Part shown: positions 23,991-40,505 of the stretch, piece after piece | How the letters are laid out: the number at the start of each line of letters is the position of its first letter | Numbering within the stretch: position 1 is the stretch's first letter | Assembly: GCA_003344405.1 (NCBI GenBank) | Contig: NOWV01000047.1 | Coordinates: forward strand, 124,001 to 188,000 | From: Trichoplax sp. H2 | Lineage: Eukaryota; Placozoa; Uniplacotomia; Trichoplacea | Direction of reading: 5' to 3' | DNA length: 64,000 nucleotides | Notes under the pieces: model-generated | Databases searched by the model: none | What the model was told of the DNA's origin: nothing | The model's input: the letters and a program-made list of their open reading frames with translations, nothing else | Program-made: the position numbers and the translations under genes

Positions 23991-26900
23991 TTCAAGAAAG
24001 TTAATTGTTATTGAATCAACGACTAAAAATAGATTTTTTAACTTCATTTATTGAGCTGATAAATGAAATGTCTAGTCTGCAGGTCTTATCGGCATAATCG
24101 AGAATGTGGTATAAATATAGTCTGTCGACTGATTAATTCCTTGTACTTCATTTGAAGATCATTATCCTTTATTAAATGGATAGCAGAACTTTAAATTTGT
24201 CCACTGCTTAGAGCTATTTTAAGAGCTATTAGCTATTGGAAGTAAACAGAATAGTTAACTATTTTATACCTGTTTGCACTAACATGCTAATCCAATTTTC
24301 AATTTCTATACTTTCGTTACATTACTCCATTGAGCTGTATACTCCGTATCCTTTGAATAATTATTCACTACAATTAAATTATCATATTTACTTGCTAATA
24401 ACTGTCAGGGTAAATTTAAAGTCTGAAAGGACGACTTAAATCAAGAAATGGTACTGATTTATTTCTCTGCGTAATAGATTATATACCTTTGATAAGTATC
24501 TCAAACAGCGATAGAATATATTTTGGCCTCCACGAGTTTATAAACCATAAGTAATTCAATAACTAATTATCTTCATGTGGAATAAATTGTTAGCCTATCA
24601 AGTATTATCAACTTAGCTTAATAAGAGAACATATACGGAAAACTTCTATAGCCCACTCTGTTATTAGGTGGGCGTTTAAATTAATTGAAAGGGTGTCCTT
24701 GAATCATTAAAACAGTTTTTCAGCCATTGAAATCTGGAGAGTAATTTGAAGATATGTACTGTAAATAAATGTTCAATCAATGATCTTACTTATATCGTCA
24801 TTCATCTTCATCATGATATACACTATCCATTAAGATTAATTTTCCGTACAGATTTCTACTCAATCCTATGCTGATGCAAGCTATCAACCTACATAATTAG
24901 CTATTTCTTAAAAAGTCGTTGTGTTATAGATCGATATCATAAAAAAGCCCATTAAAAGAAGAATATTGATATTAGTTTGTATAACGAATCTCTTTATGCA
25001 TGCATAAAAGTTCATTCTATATAATATGCTTTCGTATTTTTACTAACAGAGTCCATAGAAAAAAGGGAGAACGATTGCTGTAGAATATAGAGTGATCCGA
25101 TTTTGAAGTTGGAGTAGCGAACATACATTAACGTTAGTTTTATGACCAAACTTGAAAATGAATGAATAGCAATTTATTCTACTGATGATACTGTACAAGC
25201 TGATGCCTTTTTTTTAAACTATGGCAGTAAGGAGAAAAAGCATTCCTAGTGTATGACGATTTTACTTTGACGACAAGTTCGACCAAAGAATAATAGCAAA
25301 TGGTAATCACATTGGTTCGAATAACTTTTTTTATAGAGGGCACATGTGTTTCAATTATTGTAGCAGATAATTAAAGCAAATAAATGAAGGATGAAAATGA
25401 TATTTCGAATTTTATGTTAATTTAGTTTGAATCCTTTTGAATTGAACATGTGGAATTACAGCTATCGCTAAAGCTGTAACATTGCTTGGACTGTCTTAAT
25501 AAAAATGGCTTGGTCATGAAGATGTTACGCCTTAAGTTACTGCTACTCCAATCTTTCTTCGGTACCGTAGGCAATGAAACTGATACCAGGGGTTAAACTA
25601 TCTGATGTAGATTGCGATAATAAAGTAAATTAAATGAAGATTCTAGCAATAGTCATGAAGAAATTACACAAGTTTAATCGGTTTAAGGGCTTAAAAATTA
25701 GAAAGGAAAAGATTTATCGTCAGCTACTTTCAGGATGATATTGTTTTGTAATTCCCGATTTATTGCGATATCCTGTACACTAACTCAATGCTCACTCCGC
25801 AGTAATATTATTTGGGAATTTTTAGAATAAGACTTCTGCTCAAACAGATGAGCCATAATGTGGTGACCAGTGGCTGAGGAGGTAAAGGTAAAGAGCCACT
25901 AGTTATACTTACTACGTTCGGTAGTAAATCAAAAATGGGATACTAAAACTGAAATAACGGTAAAACAGTTTAGAAGGGAGCGGTGTAGTAAATGTGATAG
26001 AAAGTAGAATAGCGCGATGGAGAAGAAAAATCGTAAGAAACGCCTATAACGATTGGACATAGCACTATTTGTGAGATTGCCTCCAATGCTACCATCATGG
26101 CAGAAAAGCATCGAAGCATTGAATTGCAAACACGGCGCCGACCTAGACACTAGTGCAACAGTAGAGCATGTAATCCAGCCATTGTTTCACTAAAATGAAG
26201 CCCTGAGGAAATTTATCGACTCTTTTCCAGCGTGAAGCAGACATTCTGATAAAAAAGAATTTTTTTTAAAGTTATCTAGACTTAGAACTGCAAAGGTAGT
26301 AGAATATCTCACCCATCAGTCTCTTATTAGGATAACTATCAGTAAGGCATAAAATACCAGTAGCTGTCTTATCCCGATCATGTCGATCTAGAGCTCTCAT
26401 AGCCTATAAAAAGCTTTCGTTTAACAGGCTTCTTGTTTCTTACTGAAAGTAACCCCCTTTTTAACCATAATAAAAAGCAATCAAAATGTCATAAAGATAT
26501 GTAGAACAGAAACAAGATTTAATATGCTTAATAGCCGTCGTTTTATAGACTTTAAATAAAGCCATTTATGGTCAACATTCTAAAGTAAGTTTGCTAAACG
26601 CTTCTAATTAATCATTATTTTGAAGGAAAAAGCTACATGATGGCTAGGACGTGATTTCGCCTGTTGGCAGTTATTTTTTCCATAGAAGGAGAAGTTCCTG
26701 GTATAAATATGACTTGAAAAAATCGAGATCGTCGAACAAGATTAAACTGTAGTTAATTTCATTCTTATTTTAAAAGAAAGTCTATCTCGTTTGTACTCAT
26801 CAAGATCGAAATAAACCAACATGTAGTTTAGTTATGTAGTAGGGAAAATCCTGACGAAAGTCATTTGGATCGATTCTGTATTTAAATGTGCGATTTGATG

Positions 26901-29900
26901 GTGCTCTATTTATTTCATACTAAATATCTTTACCTGATAATCTTCGATTGAAATTGGTGATATTTCCGTCTAGTGATGCGTCAATCAACTGCTTCTCTAC
27001 TTGTTGACTATGTCGATCAAATAAAATTTTAATTTGAAATGCTTGCAGACTAATCTGACCAATTTATCACTTTATTAATTCGACCGTAATAACTCAAGTT
27101 AATTACAATCCACACCCTAATCTTTCTTTTTATTTCATGTGATTTAGGTCAAGATATTGGTTAATTTTGAGCTTAATGAAACCTGTCATTATCATCATCA
27201 TTATAATGCCATATTCTCTTTTCTATTGACCAAGCAAAGATTGTTATTGGTTAGGGATAGTCTTTGTATTGGCTTGGTGCCTGAAAGAAAACAACTCCTG
27301 GCATGGTTCTACACTTTACCGACAGCAATTTTATGGCTAAATTGTGGCCCTTTTGTTATACAGATTAGTCTCAGCAGGTACAGTGCAGGATATGTAAATG
27401 TATTGGTCATTTCTGATTCAATCGTGCTACAATATAACTGTCTAAAGATTGATTGATCATTTTATTCAAACACTAAGTGGCAAATTAGGATACCTAGGTA
27501 GCTCTATTGCAATGAAATAAGAGAGATAGAATAAAGTTAATTATTTATCTTGAATATTTCTAGGGAGTCGATCGCTATCGATGCAACATAATTAGTGCTC
27601 CAAGTAAAATATTGACAGTCTGTCAATGAAATTCTGCCTAAGGGTCCTATTACGCGATCTACTGCATGCCTGTGATTGGATCTACTTAGTATAAATCCCT
27701 TGTTATAGGCTGTAAGTAAAGCGAAATTCAAAGTACAGTATAAACTGTTCTTTCCATTCTACACGCAGTTTTCAGTTAAGAATGTAATTTAAACAGTTTA
27801 TCTATGTAATATAACTGATAAATACGAAGATTTCTTAACACTATAATGAAATAAATCATTCATTAATCTTCTTAATAATAACATTTTTGGAGTATGGCAA
27901 GCGATATGAGTTATGCCAATTTATTGCTTTTTTGATGTTGATACTTTTAGACTGTTAAACCTTATTTACAAGAATAGATTACCTAGAACTGATGCTTTCA
28001 GAGTCAAATGCCTTAATTGATGCTACGTTAAATTTAATAATTCATAATTAAGCTACCACAATTTAGTTTTGCCTACTCCAAAGCTTATTCATGTACATGT
28101 TTCGCGATGAATTGTTAGTTTATGTCAGAAGATATGATTTTATGCAACAAAAATGTTTATAACAAAGTATTTTATCAATTTTACCTGAAACTAGATTGGA
28201 AACAATTTTTCTAATTAGATATACTGTATGTATAGATTTACAGCAATAAAGTAACAGATACGAAAATTGAATTAATTTTAGTTTTATTTATTAGTTCTAT
28301 TAGTTAATGCTAGCTTTCTATCTTGAAAATACAGAGACTTAGTCCGATTGATTTTCAGTAACCTCATTGAAATCATTAGGATAGGAAAAGATATTTTGGG
28401 GTATATTTAGATAACAATAACGACTTATTTTGCAGATTTACTCTAAATTAGTGAATTTATTACCACAGTATCGTAATTTTGTTTAAACTGTTAATATAAT
28501 TTTTCGTTGATCAACGCTGATATAGCTATAAACTGAACTTGAGCTAACTGATTCATATTGGCTTTTGAGCTAAAGGCCTGTCGATAATACAGATAACTAT
28601 AGCAACACATTAAACTCTAGTTTATTAGCGTATGCGGCTATAAAAAGTGTGTTTATAGAACAATACCTTGACATTGGGTATCCAAAGCAGATGAAATCTC
28701 TCTCGTGTAATAATTAATTAGTAGAGGACCATGGCTATAGCAAATTTAAAAACGAATTATTATAAAATGTTTGTCGTAATTGATAAATTCGTAGCTGTAG
28801 CAAAGATACATTGAGGTACAAATAGAAAATGCAGCCATCTAATACAGAGCTGAACTAACTAATTAACTAATCTAGACCTACAGTAACAAAGGAATATACT
28901 GTCATATAGAATACATTTCATTTCTCTGCTTAAAGAGTGAAGCAATAGGAATTAAATTAGCTAATTCATTAGTTGACTCTGATATGAAACAGAATTGATT
29001 GGACCTTCTAACTTAAGGCTTGTTGTTGTATTAAAAGTCTAAAGATCGAATTTGAAGTAACCAGGTGTATTTCTACGATGATATCGTGTTGGGCTATCGA
29101 AAGGGTATACGATAAGTTGAATACGGGTTTAGGAAACAAATGAATAATTCAGCTGAAGAACCTTTACACTAATCAGAATGGAATGCAATAATAACTCTGT
29201 AAGTAAGTAGTCAATAGGGTGACTGAATTACGTAAGTCTCCAATTCCAATTAAAAGTAAATAGCACAGATTTATCCGAAGTAAGAAATTACAATTATTCG
29301 TATGTTCTTGACTTTTAGCGTACTTTATAACTAGATTAATTGATATGTATGGGTAATACCATTAATTGAATTTTTTTAGTCAGATTTATTTCCCAGGACA
29401 TATATTTACTTTCATCTTTCCAGGTATAAAGAGCTTCTACGAACAGTCAACACAATCATGGGGAACAGCATAAAATTGATCTTGAATGATAAAGAAAGCC
29501 ATCGATACTGATTTCTGATATCATAACTATATTATTACGATTCTTGGTTTAATAGTCTTATTCCAAAATAAGATAGATTAATAATTAATTAATGAATGAT
29601 ATGAATATAAAAGAATTTTAATTGCGATACCTTACTGAAGATAGTTCGCCTATTTTTACGAGTATCTTCAGTATGTAAATGGAATTGATTTTTATGTTTA
29701 TTAACACAGCATATGAATTCTTTGCGTATAACTTGGAAATTTTTTATTTAGGAAAATAATGAACGTAGGACTGATTAATGGAAAATAATTTAACGAAGGT
29801 GATACTATTTACCCCAGAAGCAGCTTTTGTGCTATATTTTACCGATTTACTGGATTAATTTCCCAAATCAATAGTCTTTCTAATTTTTAGTGAATGAAGA

Positions 29901-32900
29901 GTTAGCATAAGGATAATGGCTAATAAAATAATTAAACTACTTTACAGCAAAGCTATTTATTCTATGAATACGAAATCTAGAAGAGACGATTTTAATGTTC
30001 AATTAACATTAGACATTAATTTTCCATCGTACCTGATAATGATCTAGACTCAAATGAAAGAATTAACAGATGATAAATAAATAATAAATTCTATTTTGAT
30101 AAATAGAAATGATCTATTTTTTATCTAAGATTTGCAGGTAAAACTTATTTCCTTTGTCTTTCTAATACAGTTTATTTGTTTATTTATCAAATGGTAATCA
30201 TTTCTATCCTTATTACCGAAAAACGTTTAGATGATTGATTAGTAAATAAAAAAATTTGTGTCACATTGAATCATAGATACTTAATTTCATAGGCATAATT
30301 AACAACAATCATTTATTAAAGCGAAGTAGACTTTTAATGTAACTGTCTTCTTTTACTTAATCTTGATCTTAATGTAATTAAGTCTCTCAGGAAATTTCTA
30401 TTATAAGCTGAAGGTGTTTTTATTCTGGAGCATATTGATATATTTGAATAAAAAATTATCCAATTAAATGATGATTAAATCTATAGTATTATAATTTTTA
30501 AATTAATTTATACACAATTCATTTACCTAGCGACGATAATAACAATTTACCTTTTTTCTAGTCTATAAAATACTGTTACTAGTGTACGTGTATGCAAAAT
30601 ATAATCAACTTTTGCAATACGGTTGTAGTAGCGTGTATTTAAACTATATACATTGATATATCAAAGGCTTTTATTTTAATAGGTTCAGAAAGATAGCATT
30701 TGCTTGTTGTAGATAAATTTATAAATCTTCACAGGCTAAGATTGTTATGAGACCATCTTTATATCATAGGCAACTAGAGTATAGTTTGTCGACAAGGGAC
30801 GACTTGGGTAAAGTGATTTTAGATAAATAATGATGTCTCGATTTATGTCGAATATAGAATTAATAGATCTCCGAGTTTCACTTGTTTATAACTAAGAATT
30901 ACAGATTGCTACAAGTACGTCCGTTCCCTAAATTCCAATTTACTTCCATTTAGATTGATTTATAAGGTTGATTATATAAGAGGAATCATGATAAATCATT
31001 AATTGAAAGCTTACTTAGAATTTGATATTTACTATTAATTCTAATTCCTAAATTTTGATTAAGATAGCTATACTTGAACTATCTCTTGTTGTATCTGCAG
31101 TATTTCGATATTGAATAACATAGATATTGTTAGTAAGAGTATCCAAAGAATTAGAAGAAAGAGTTCATTGATTAGCTAACGGATGAAATTCAGATCGTAA
31201 GGATAATAGTAAAGGAGTTTATGATATATATTCAAGTAAATCCACCCCAGAATCGATTTCAAGGGTAATTTTATTAAAATACCAGCAAAATAATTAATAA
31301 TAAGAAATCTATATGAGAAATCAATTGAACATGGATTGAAGGTATTTGCTTGAAGATCTTTCTATCAAAGATAGGACTTCATTGATGCAAGATTTTGTCA
31401 GTAGAAATAGTCATTTATTAAGATAGATATTCAGAGTCTTGAGAAGTCTTTAATGTTAACGGCAGTCTAAATATTGGCTTTCTTTCCGGTATTGACTGAT
31501 GTATCCGGAAATAGCGTTATAAATTTAAGGGAATATTATTGATATAGAGTCCACTTTACGCAATAATCGGTTTTTATAGTACTTCAGATTTTACTCAATT
31601 TTTGATGCTGGTTATATTTCCAAGTTTAGATCTTTTTATTTTTAGATGCAAGATTCATAGTTTGATACGAAAATTTCTATATGAAGAAATTAATTAAATA
31701 TAAAGTTGATCTTTGTTAGTAGCGTTGTCCAGGTAATAATGATTCATGATTTTACGACAAAGTAGTCGACGCATAATTTCCTAGATCGATTAAAAGATTT
31801 TGCACCATATTCTCGTGTTATCTATTAAACAACTTACGGATAATCTAGAATTAGTCTAGGCAAAATACAAAGTGCAATAATTCCTAAATATGCGTTGATC
31901 ATTATAAGGCTTGGCTATAATTCTTATAGTCGTTGAAATATTAAAGCGGTATCGAATAATATTAATTTATGAAAGAAGATATCGGATATTTATTGCTGCA
32001 GTAACTTTTTGATCTAAAAATCAAGATAAATGCGTTATTTTCTCCGCGATAGCTTAATAATATGGATGGATATATGGATAAAGACAATGGCAGAAAAGAG
32101 AGTTTAGCCGAATGAAAACGTTGTAGAAAGTTAAGAACATAAACTTAGCGATGTAATATCTTTAAGACTATTTGCAATCATTCTTTAATGCTAAAGGCTC
32201 AATTACAGCGCATAAATAATATCCTACGTCAAGAGTATAGTTCTGTTGTACTTAAACACGCTTGTAGTAGATTTTATTCTTTTTATGATAGCACACTATA
32301 GTCCTACCTCTACGACGGAAGATATCAGAGTAAAAATTGGAAAATAAATGTTAAATTTTTATTAGCCGATCTCTTCAATAGTGTGTACAGTTGTAAAGTA
32401 TTTAATTTATAAATATGTAAAATTTATCGGATTAATTAATTTCCATTACTGCTACTGAAGAATTAACAGATTTATTTTTGCAATGTAACATATGGTTGTA
32501 TTCCGAAGTATGAAGATAATTTTATGTAGTAGTGAAGTTAGAAAAGGACTTATTATGCAAGATTGATGATAGATTCTTTTTTGAAACTGATACATTCTAT
32601 CAATTACGTGTTTGACATCTGGCGTAGTTAAATGAAAAGAAAGAGACAATTGAATTAATCTCACCATAACAGTCATATTATCGCATCATCAATCATTTAT
32701 TTACGATATTAGGGCAAGATATTAATCGTATAATGATTATAATTAATATAGAGTAGCATTTTAAAAGATCATTTCTTTAATATCTTATTCTTTATGTAAC
32801 AGTCAAATTGACAGATGGATACGATAACTAAAGACAACATTTACATGTTATCGAATGGTATCTGCCGTGATATTGAATTAAATTGGATTAGAAGATAGAA

Positions 32901-33198
32901 GCAAAGACAAACTGTTTTAATTTGCCAATTTTGTCAGTTTTATATAGGTAAAGTAACAAATTGTAATAAGGACACCTTCATCTAGTTATTTCTGTGATTT
33001 TCCATTGACGAAATATTAAAATTATTATGAAAAAATGTTTTCAGCAATACAAATGATTGCTGACTATAGTCAACATCTACTATTAGTTCAGGCTAAGAAA
33101 GAATATCTGCCCTCCTTTATAAGGCCAAACGTCGTCACAATGACATGTTCATAAATTCAGATATGCCTAAAATGACCTTTACATAAAATGCATTACTA
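23991..33198. other. 9.2 kb gene-poor AT-rich stretch
   Basis: No exon with matching splice sites and family similarity was found on either strand. Open frames at 24236, 25929 (-), 27157 and 32452 (-) begin at non-ATG codons or lack any motif. It lies between the Rac gene (transcribed left) and the tetraspanin (also transcribed left), so it is 5' flank of Rac plus 3' flank of the tetraspanin, and could hold distal control elements or non-coding RNA that cannot be read from sequence alone. Confidence 0.5.
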
Positions 33199-33999
33199 TT
33201 AACTTGCTTGCTCTTTAATAATGACAACTTTAGTTGTAGAATGGGTGCCTTTGCCTTCGTTATAGACAAGATCATGGAGTAAAATTAAAGCACATAAAAT
33301 AGCAAGGCCCTGAATTACACAAACTGCGATGCCCATTCCTACAACACTGTTAAGAATAAATTGTGCGCTCAATCCAGAGCCGGTTGTGCAACCGTTGGTA
33401 TAAATCACAGAATTACTAATACGGTCTTGACCGCATCGAGATTGTTGATTGATGCAACATGATGATGGGACTGGATTAGAATTTGTTGCGTTAGTTGCTG
33501 AAGTATTAGCCCACAACGAATTGGTATATTCAAGATGACTGTTGCCGCCACAACATTGGAATTGTCGTTGTAATCTATCCATTGCAGTAGTAATTGATTG
33601 ACGATTTGGATCGCCATATTCATTAGTGGCGACATTAGTTAATCCTTGACCGATAGCAGAAGAAATTTGTGGACTATTGATAGCAGCAATAACAACGCCA
33701 GCGATTGACATGGCTAAAACGATAGCAGCAAAAACTACATAGACATATAATGGCTTAGAATTTCTCTTGAAAGCTCCACCACAACCCGAAAAGCCAGAGA
33801 AAATCATCATTACACAAGCGACAATGACCAAGATGGCTGATACAGTTACCGTTCGAATGTTGTTAGGCAATGCAGCTGCAATGTTGTCTGATTGAGATAG
33901 AATAATTGCCGCTGCAATGATGATTGATATACTGAATAAAATCATCACGATGGAGATAACTATAAGAAAAAATCGCGAACATATAGTACAGCAACCCAT
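33199..33999 (-). CDS. tetraspanin, intronless
   Basis: 266-residue four-pass membrane scaffold protein. Helices are near 10-34, 51-72, 84-107 and 217-242. Cysteines MGCC at the N-terminus are likely palmitoylated. The large extracellular loop (about 109-216) carries the signature CCG at 149-151, then CC at 181-182, C189 and C204, giving the six-cysteine pattern, plus N-glycosylation sequons at N165 and N170. The short C-terminal tail ends KEQAS. The length and cysteine pattern fit the CD9/CD63 superfamily, but I cannot assign a subtype. The ATG at 33999-33997 is the first in frame and leaves no unexplained N-terminal extension. Confidence 0.93.
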   Translation of the reverse strand: MGCCTICSRFFLIVISIVMILFSISIIIAAAIILSQSDNIAAALPNNIRTVTVSAILVIVACVMMIFSGFSGCGGAFKRNSKPLYVYVVFAAIVLAMSIAGVVIAAINSPQISSAIGQGLTNVATNEYGDPNRQSITTAMDRLQRQFQCCGGNSHLEYTNSLWANTSATNATNSNPVPSSCCINQQSRCGQDRISNSVIYTNGCTTGSGLSAQFILNSVVGMGIAVCVIQGLAILCALILLHDLVYNEGKGTHSTTKVVIIKEQAS

Positions 34000-36553
34000 T
34001 TTGACTTCCTTAATGATTTTAGGATTACAATATATATAAATTTTTTCGATACGATTCTACTCTTGATGAATTGAATGCTAAAACTGTTGCGATGATCAAT
34101 CAGTGTTAGTAACAGGCGATCAGATCGGAGAAAGTGATTTTTAATTCTTGCTCAAAGTTGACACGTACAAATGAATCACTCGGTCTATTACTTTCCAATA
34201 TTAAGTATCATCTATTAATAGAGGACGATGATTGAATGATATCTAACGCATTCGATTCTTGGTGATAGGTTTTATAGGGTGAAGCATGCTAGTTTTGATA
34301 GAGTAGGGACTTGACCTTCTGCTTCCCTAGGTTTCCAAGCACGTGATTTTAACGGATGATTACTATTGATTTAGGTGATAAAAGTTGCTATGATACATAA
34401 AATAAATTTGTAAATTTATGCTCATATAAAGAATGTAAAATGCAATTATCCCAGTATTATCATAATGACAATAATCACTGCTATTCGATGATTAGGTTGA
34501 TGAACTAATACTTATCATCTAGATGACGTCAAAAAAACAAAAACAAAATAGGAGAAGCTTAACTTGGAGATATTATTAAACGCGAAATGATGCAGAATGA
34601 CTAATCTGTCCGGTTGAGTAAACAGTATTTACTTTCCTACACTTACAGATCAAAATGCATTTATGTCATTATATAACCTGTAATGAACTAATTTAGCATC
34701 GCTCCATGATATTACTGTTACGAAACAATTTGCTATTAATATTGATGATATTGATTGGTAAGTGCTCGAATGACAATACTTAATTCATATACTGAACTTA
34801 CAAATTAACTTATTTAATTAATATTCTTTCCGTGACTTCCTTCTAGGTAACCAACAACATCGACAAATATAACCATTGTCTAATTAAATTATGTGTTCCA
34901 GGTTCATTGTCCGAAATAGTTATTGTATTGCGGCTATAGAGGGATGATTATAGTGATTAATACAGTAGTCTTTTTTTATGGCTATATCTGAATATTCTCT
35001 GTTAAAATACTCTCTTGATGATTTCTTTGTAAAGCAAAAAAGAAATTATTCAGATTAGCAGGAATAAAGATGTTGATGCATGCAAAATTCAGTAATTGAT
35101 ACGGTGAACAATACAAATTACTTCATGTACTGCTACTTTGTTAAGATATCAGCGCAGAATATTATTTCACGACAGGATATTATGTTGATAATTATTAACA
35201 ATCGTTATAGCACCATTGATAAAGGATAAGAATAAAGTTCGGCTTGAAAGTGATATTTATGATTCATTCATATTTAGATCATTAGTAGATAGGTGTGCAA
35301 TTAAGCTTGCAGTAGGATGTTATTTCTCTACTGTGCTATGATATCGTCAATAACGGTATCATCGGATGTCTCCTATTGATAACGTAGGCAGATGTAAAGC
35401 AATAGCTTGCTCTTTGCTATAAAATTTACTGAAAGTGCGAGATGTGATACTTTATCTGGTCAAGAAATTTAATTGTATTTATTAGTTCATGACGTAGAAA
35501 CAGGTTATAGCGACAGACTATGCAACGTATAAAATAAAGCAAAAGTGATCATAGCCAGAAAATGAAAAGGAAGCGATTGAATTCAAAACTGAATCCGATG
35601 GTTTTAACAGCATAATTATTTTCTAACATTGAATTACGAAAACTATTCAACTGGGAATACTTAGAAAATAGGCGCTCAATTAATTAATAATAAAAGTTAT
35701 TAACTAACCCTGTCTAAGCTTACGGAGAAAGCGATAGTTCCCAACCCTTGTTTAAATTGATAGGATTAGCAAGAACGGAGTCAATAGGCAAGGTTGAAGT
35801 ACAAATTCTTCAAACATAAAGTATAATTTAATCGTAGATACAAGGGTAGATTTACAATGCTTCATTGATTAAAACTGAGGATCAAACGAATGTTACTTGC
35901 AACAACTACACGAACCCGTAAGGTAAAAAATAAGGGAATAATAATAATTAATACTTTCTTATACAGTAACTTAAATTTAAGTCTTTTGAAAGATTACATG
36001 TTGACGTCAAATCCTTTGCACGATTTCCTAAGAGTTCAACGGTAGTCTTGAAAACATATCACCAATAACTGAATAGTATTAACCGAATATTCTTGTTTGT
36101 TCCATTCAAATTGTAATGATTCATGTAATCGCGCATATTTATACAATTTCATACTTCAAGCCTGGCACATTTGTAAAGACACACGTAATATTTAATTAAA
36201 TCTCTTTATTAACTACATTCCACCGGAATGCGTTCTGGCACATACAACGATAATGACAAAAAATCATGATCAGATACCAGAAATTGGAGCGGTTCGTTAT
36301 AATTATTATTATGTATAATAACAAAAAGGCTAATACTGAAGGGATTTTTAGTTCTTGCTGCCAGATTAATGAACTAATTAGCCATGAATAGCATTGATAA
36401 TAACGTGTCATTAAAGCAAATAAGGATATCCTCTAGTTAAATATTAGAATAGCGTAAAAGTTTTAATACAACGCTACTTTTTATGACCATGTTACGCCTC
36501 AATCGCAGGGATCTAATAATTAACCGTGCTTGTAAGTTATTGGGTAAGTAGAT
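34000..36553. other. intergenic between tetraspanin start and cathepsin D 3' end
   Basis: AT-rich, no supported gene. The 71-codon - frame at 36196-36411 lies just past the protease stop and has no splice link to it. Confidence 0.5.
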
Positions 36554-39731
<3,178 letters not shown>

Positions 39732-39794
39732 CTTGATTGCTGGCGTTCGTTTATTTAGAGTAGTGTTGCAATTAAAAGAAATTCAGTGTGCAGC

Positions 39795-40505
39795 AACGTT
39801 GATATACAGTGTACAGTACTGTACACTACTTTTACAGTACACTGTAGTGTACCATACCGGCTTGTGCTATACTGTACAGTACTGTACGCACCAAGGTAAA
39901 TAAATAATAATAAAATACTGTACAGTACAGTACAATACAGTACTGTATAGCGTTGCTGTTGTACTGTACTGTACGTACAGTAGAGTGTACAGTACATACT
40001 GTACTGTATGCACTGTACTGTACTGTACAGTATGACTGCTACAGTACTGTACAGTGTACAGTACTGTAGCGGAGAATCTTATGAGGATCTTGTGACTGAA
40101 CAATATTCAATCACGTGGGTCTCGTCGTACGCGTAACGACGTCGAGAAATGAATGACGTCATGCATAAGAAAGCATTGTATCAGACTACCGGTAGTGTTA
40201 AGACTAATTTTGACGTTAGTACTGTACTGTACTGTACAGTACTGTACACTTGTTACTGTACTGGTTAGTACTGTACAGTACAGTACTAACCAGATCTAAC
40301 GAAAAAATGCTGCCACCTACAGTACTGTACTGTACACTGAACAGTGTACAGTGTACAGTACAGTATTGCATCGAAGATACAGTACAGTAGGATTCTGAGT
40401 CAACGTTGGACTCAATGTGAAGGCGTAAACATCGAAAAAGACTACAGTATCGGGTATAAATCATCTACTGTACTGTACACTGTACGTACAGTACAGTACA
40501 CCAAT
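39795..40505. repeat. GTACW pentamer arrays upstream of cathepsin D
   Basis: Runs such as cagtactgtacagtgtac dominate 39800-40070, 40218-40290, 40318-40390 and 40465-40500, separated by unique segments with sites like cacgtgggtctcgtcgtacg. The unit is GTAC followed by A or T, with the A/T choice changing along the run. Open frames across this stretch (both strands, rich in Tyr-Cys-Thr-Val) are repeat translations. Confidence 0.85.

Noticed and set aside
27157-27456. 99-codon + frame in the gene desert
   Set aside because: No ATG start, no recognised domain and no splice context; expected by chance over 9 kb.
33405-33635. Second - frame inside the tetraspanin
   Set aside because: Overlaps the cysteine-rich loop in another frame; the tetraspanin frame carries all family signatures.
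39755-40464. Open frames of 63-82 codons on - and + upstream of cathepsin D
   Set aside because: Same repeat-derived composition, with no start context or homology.
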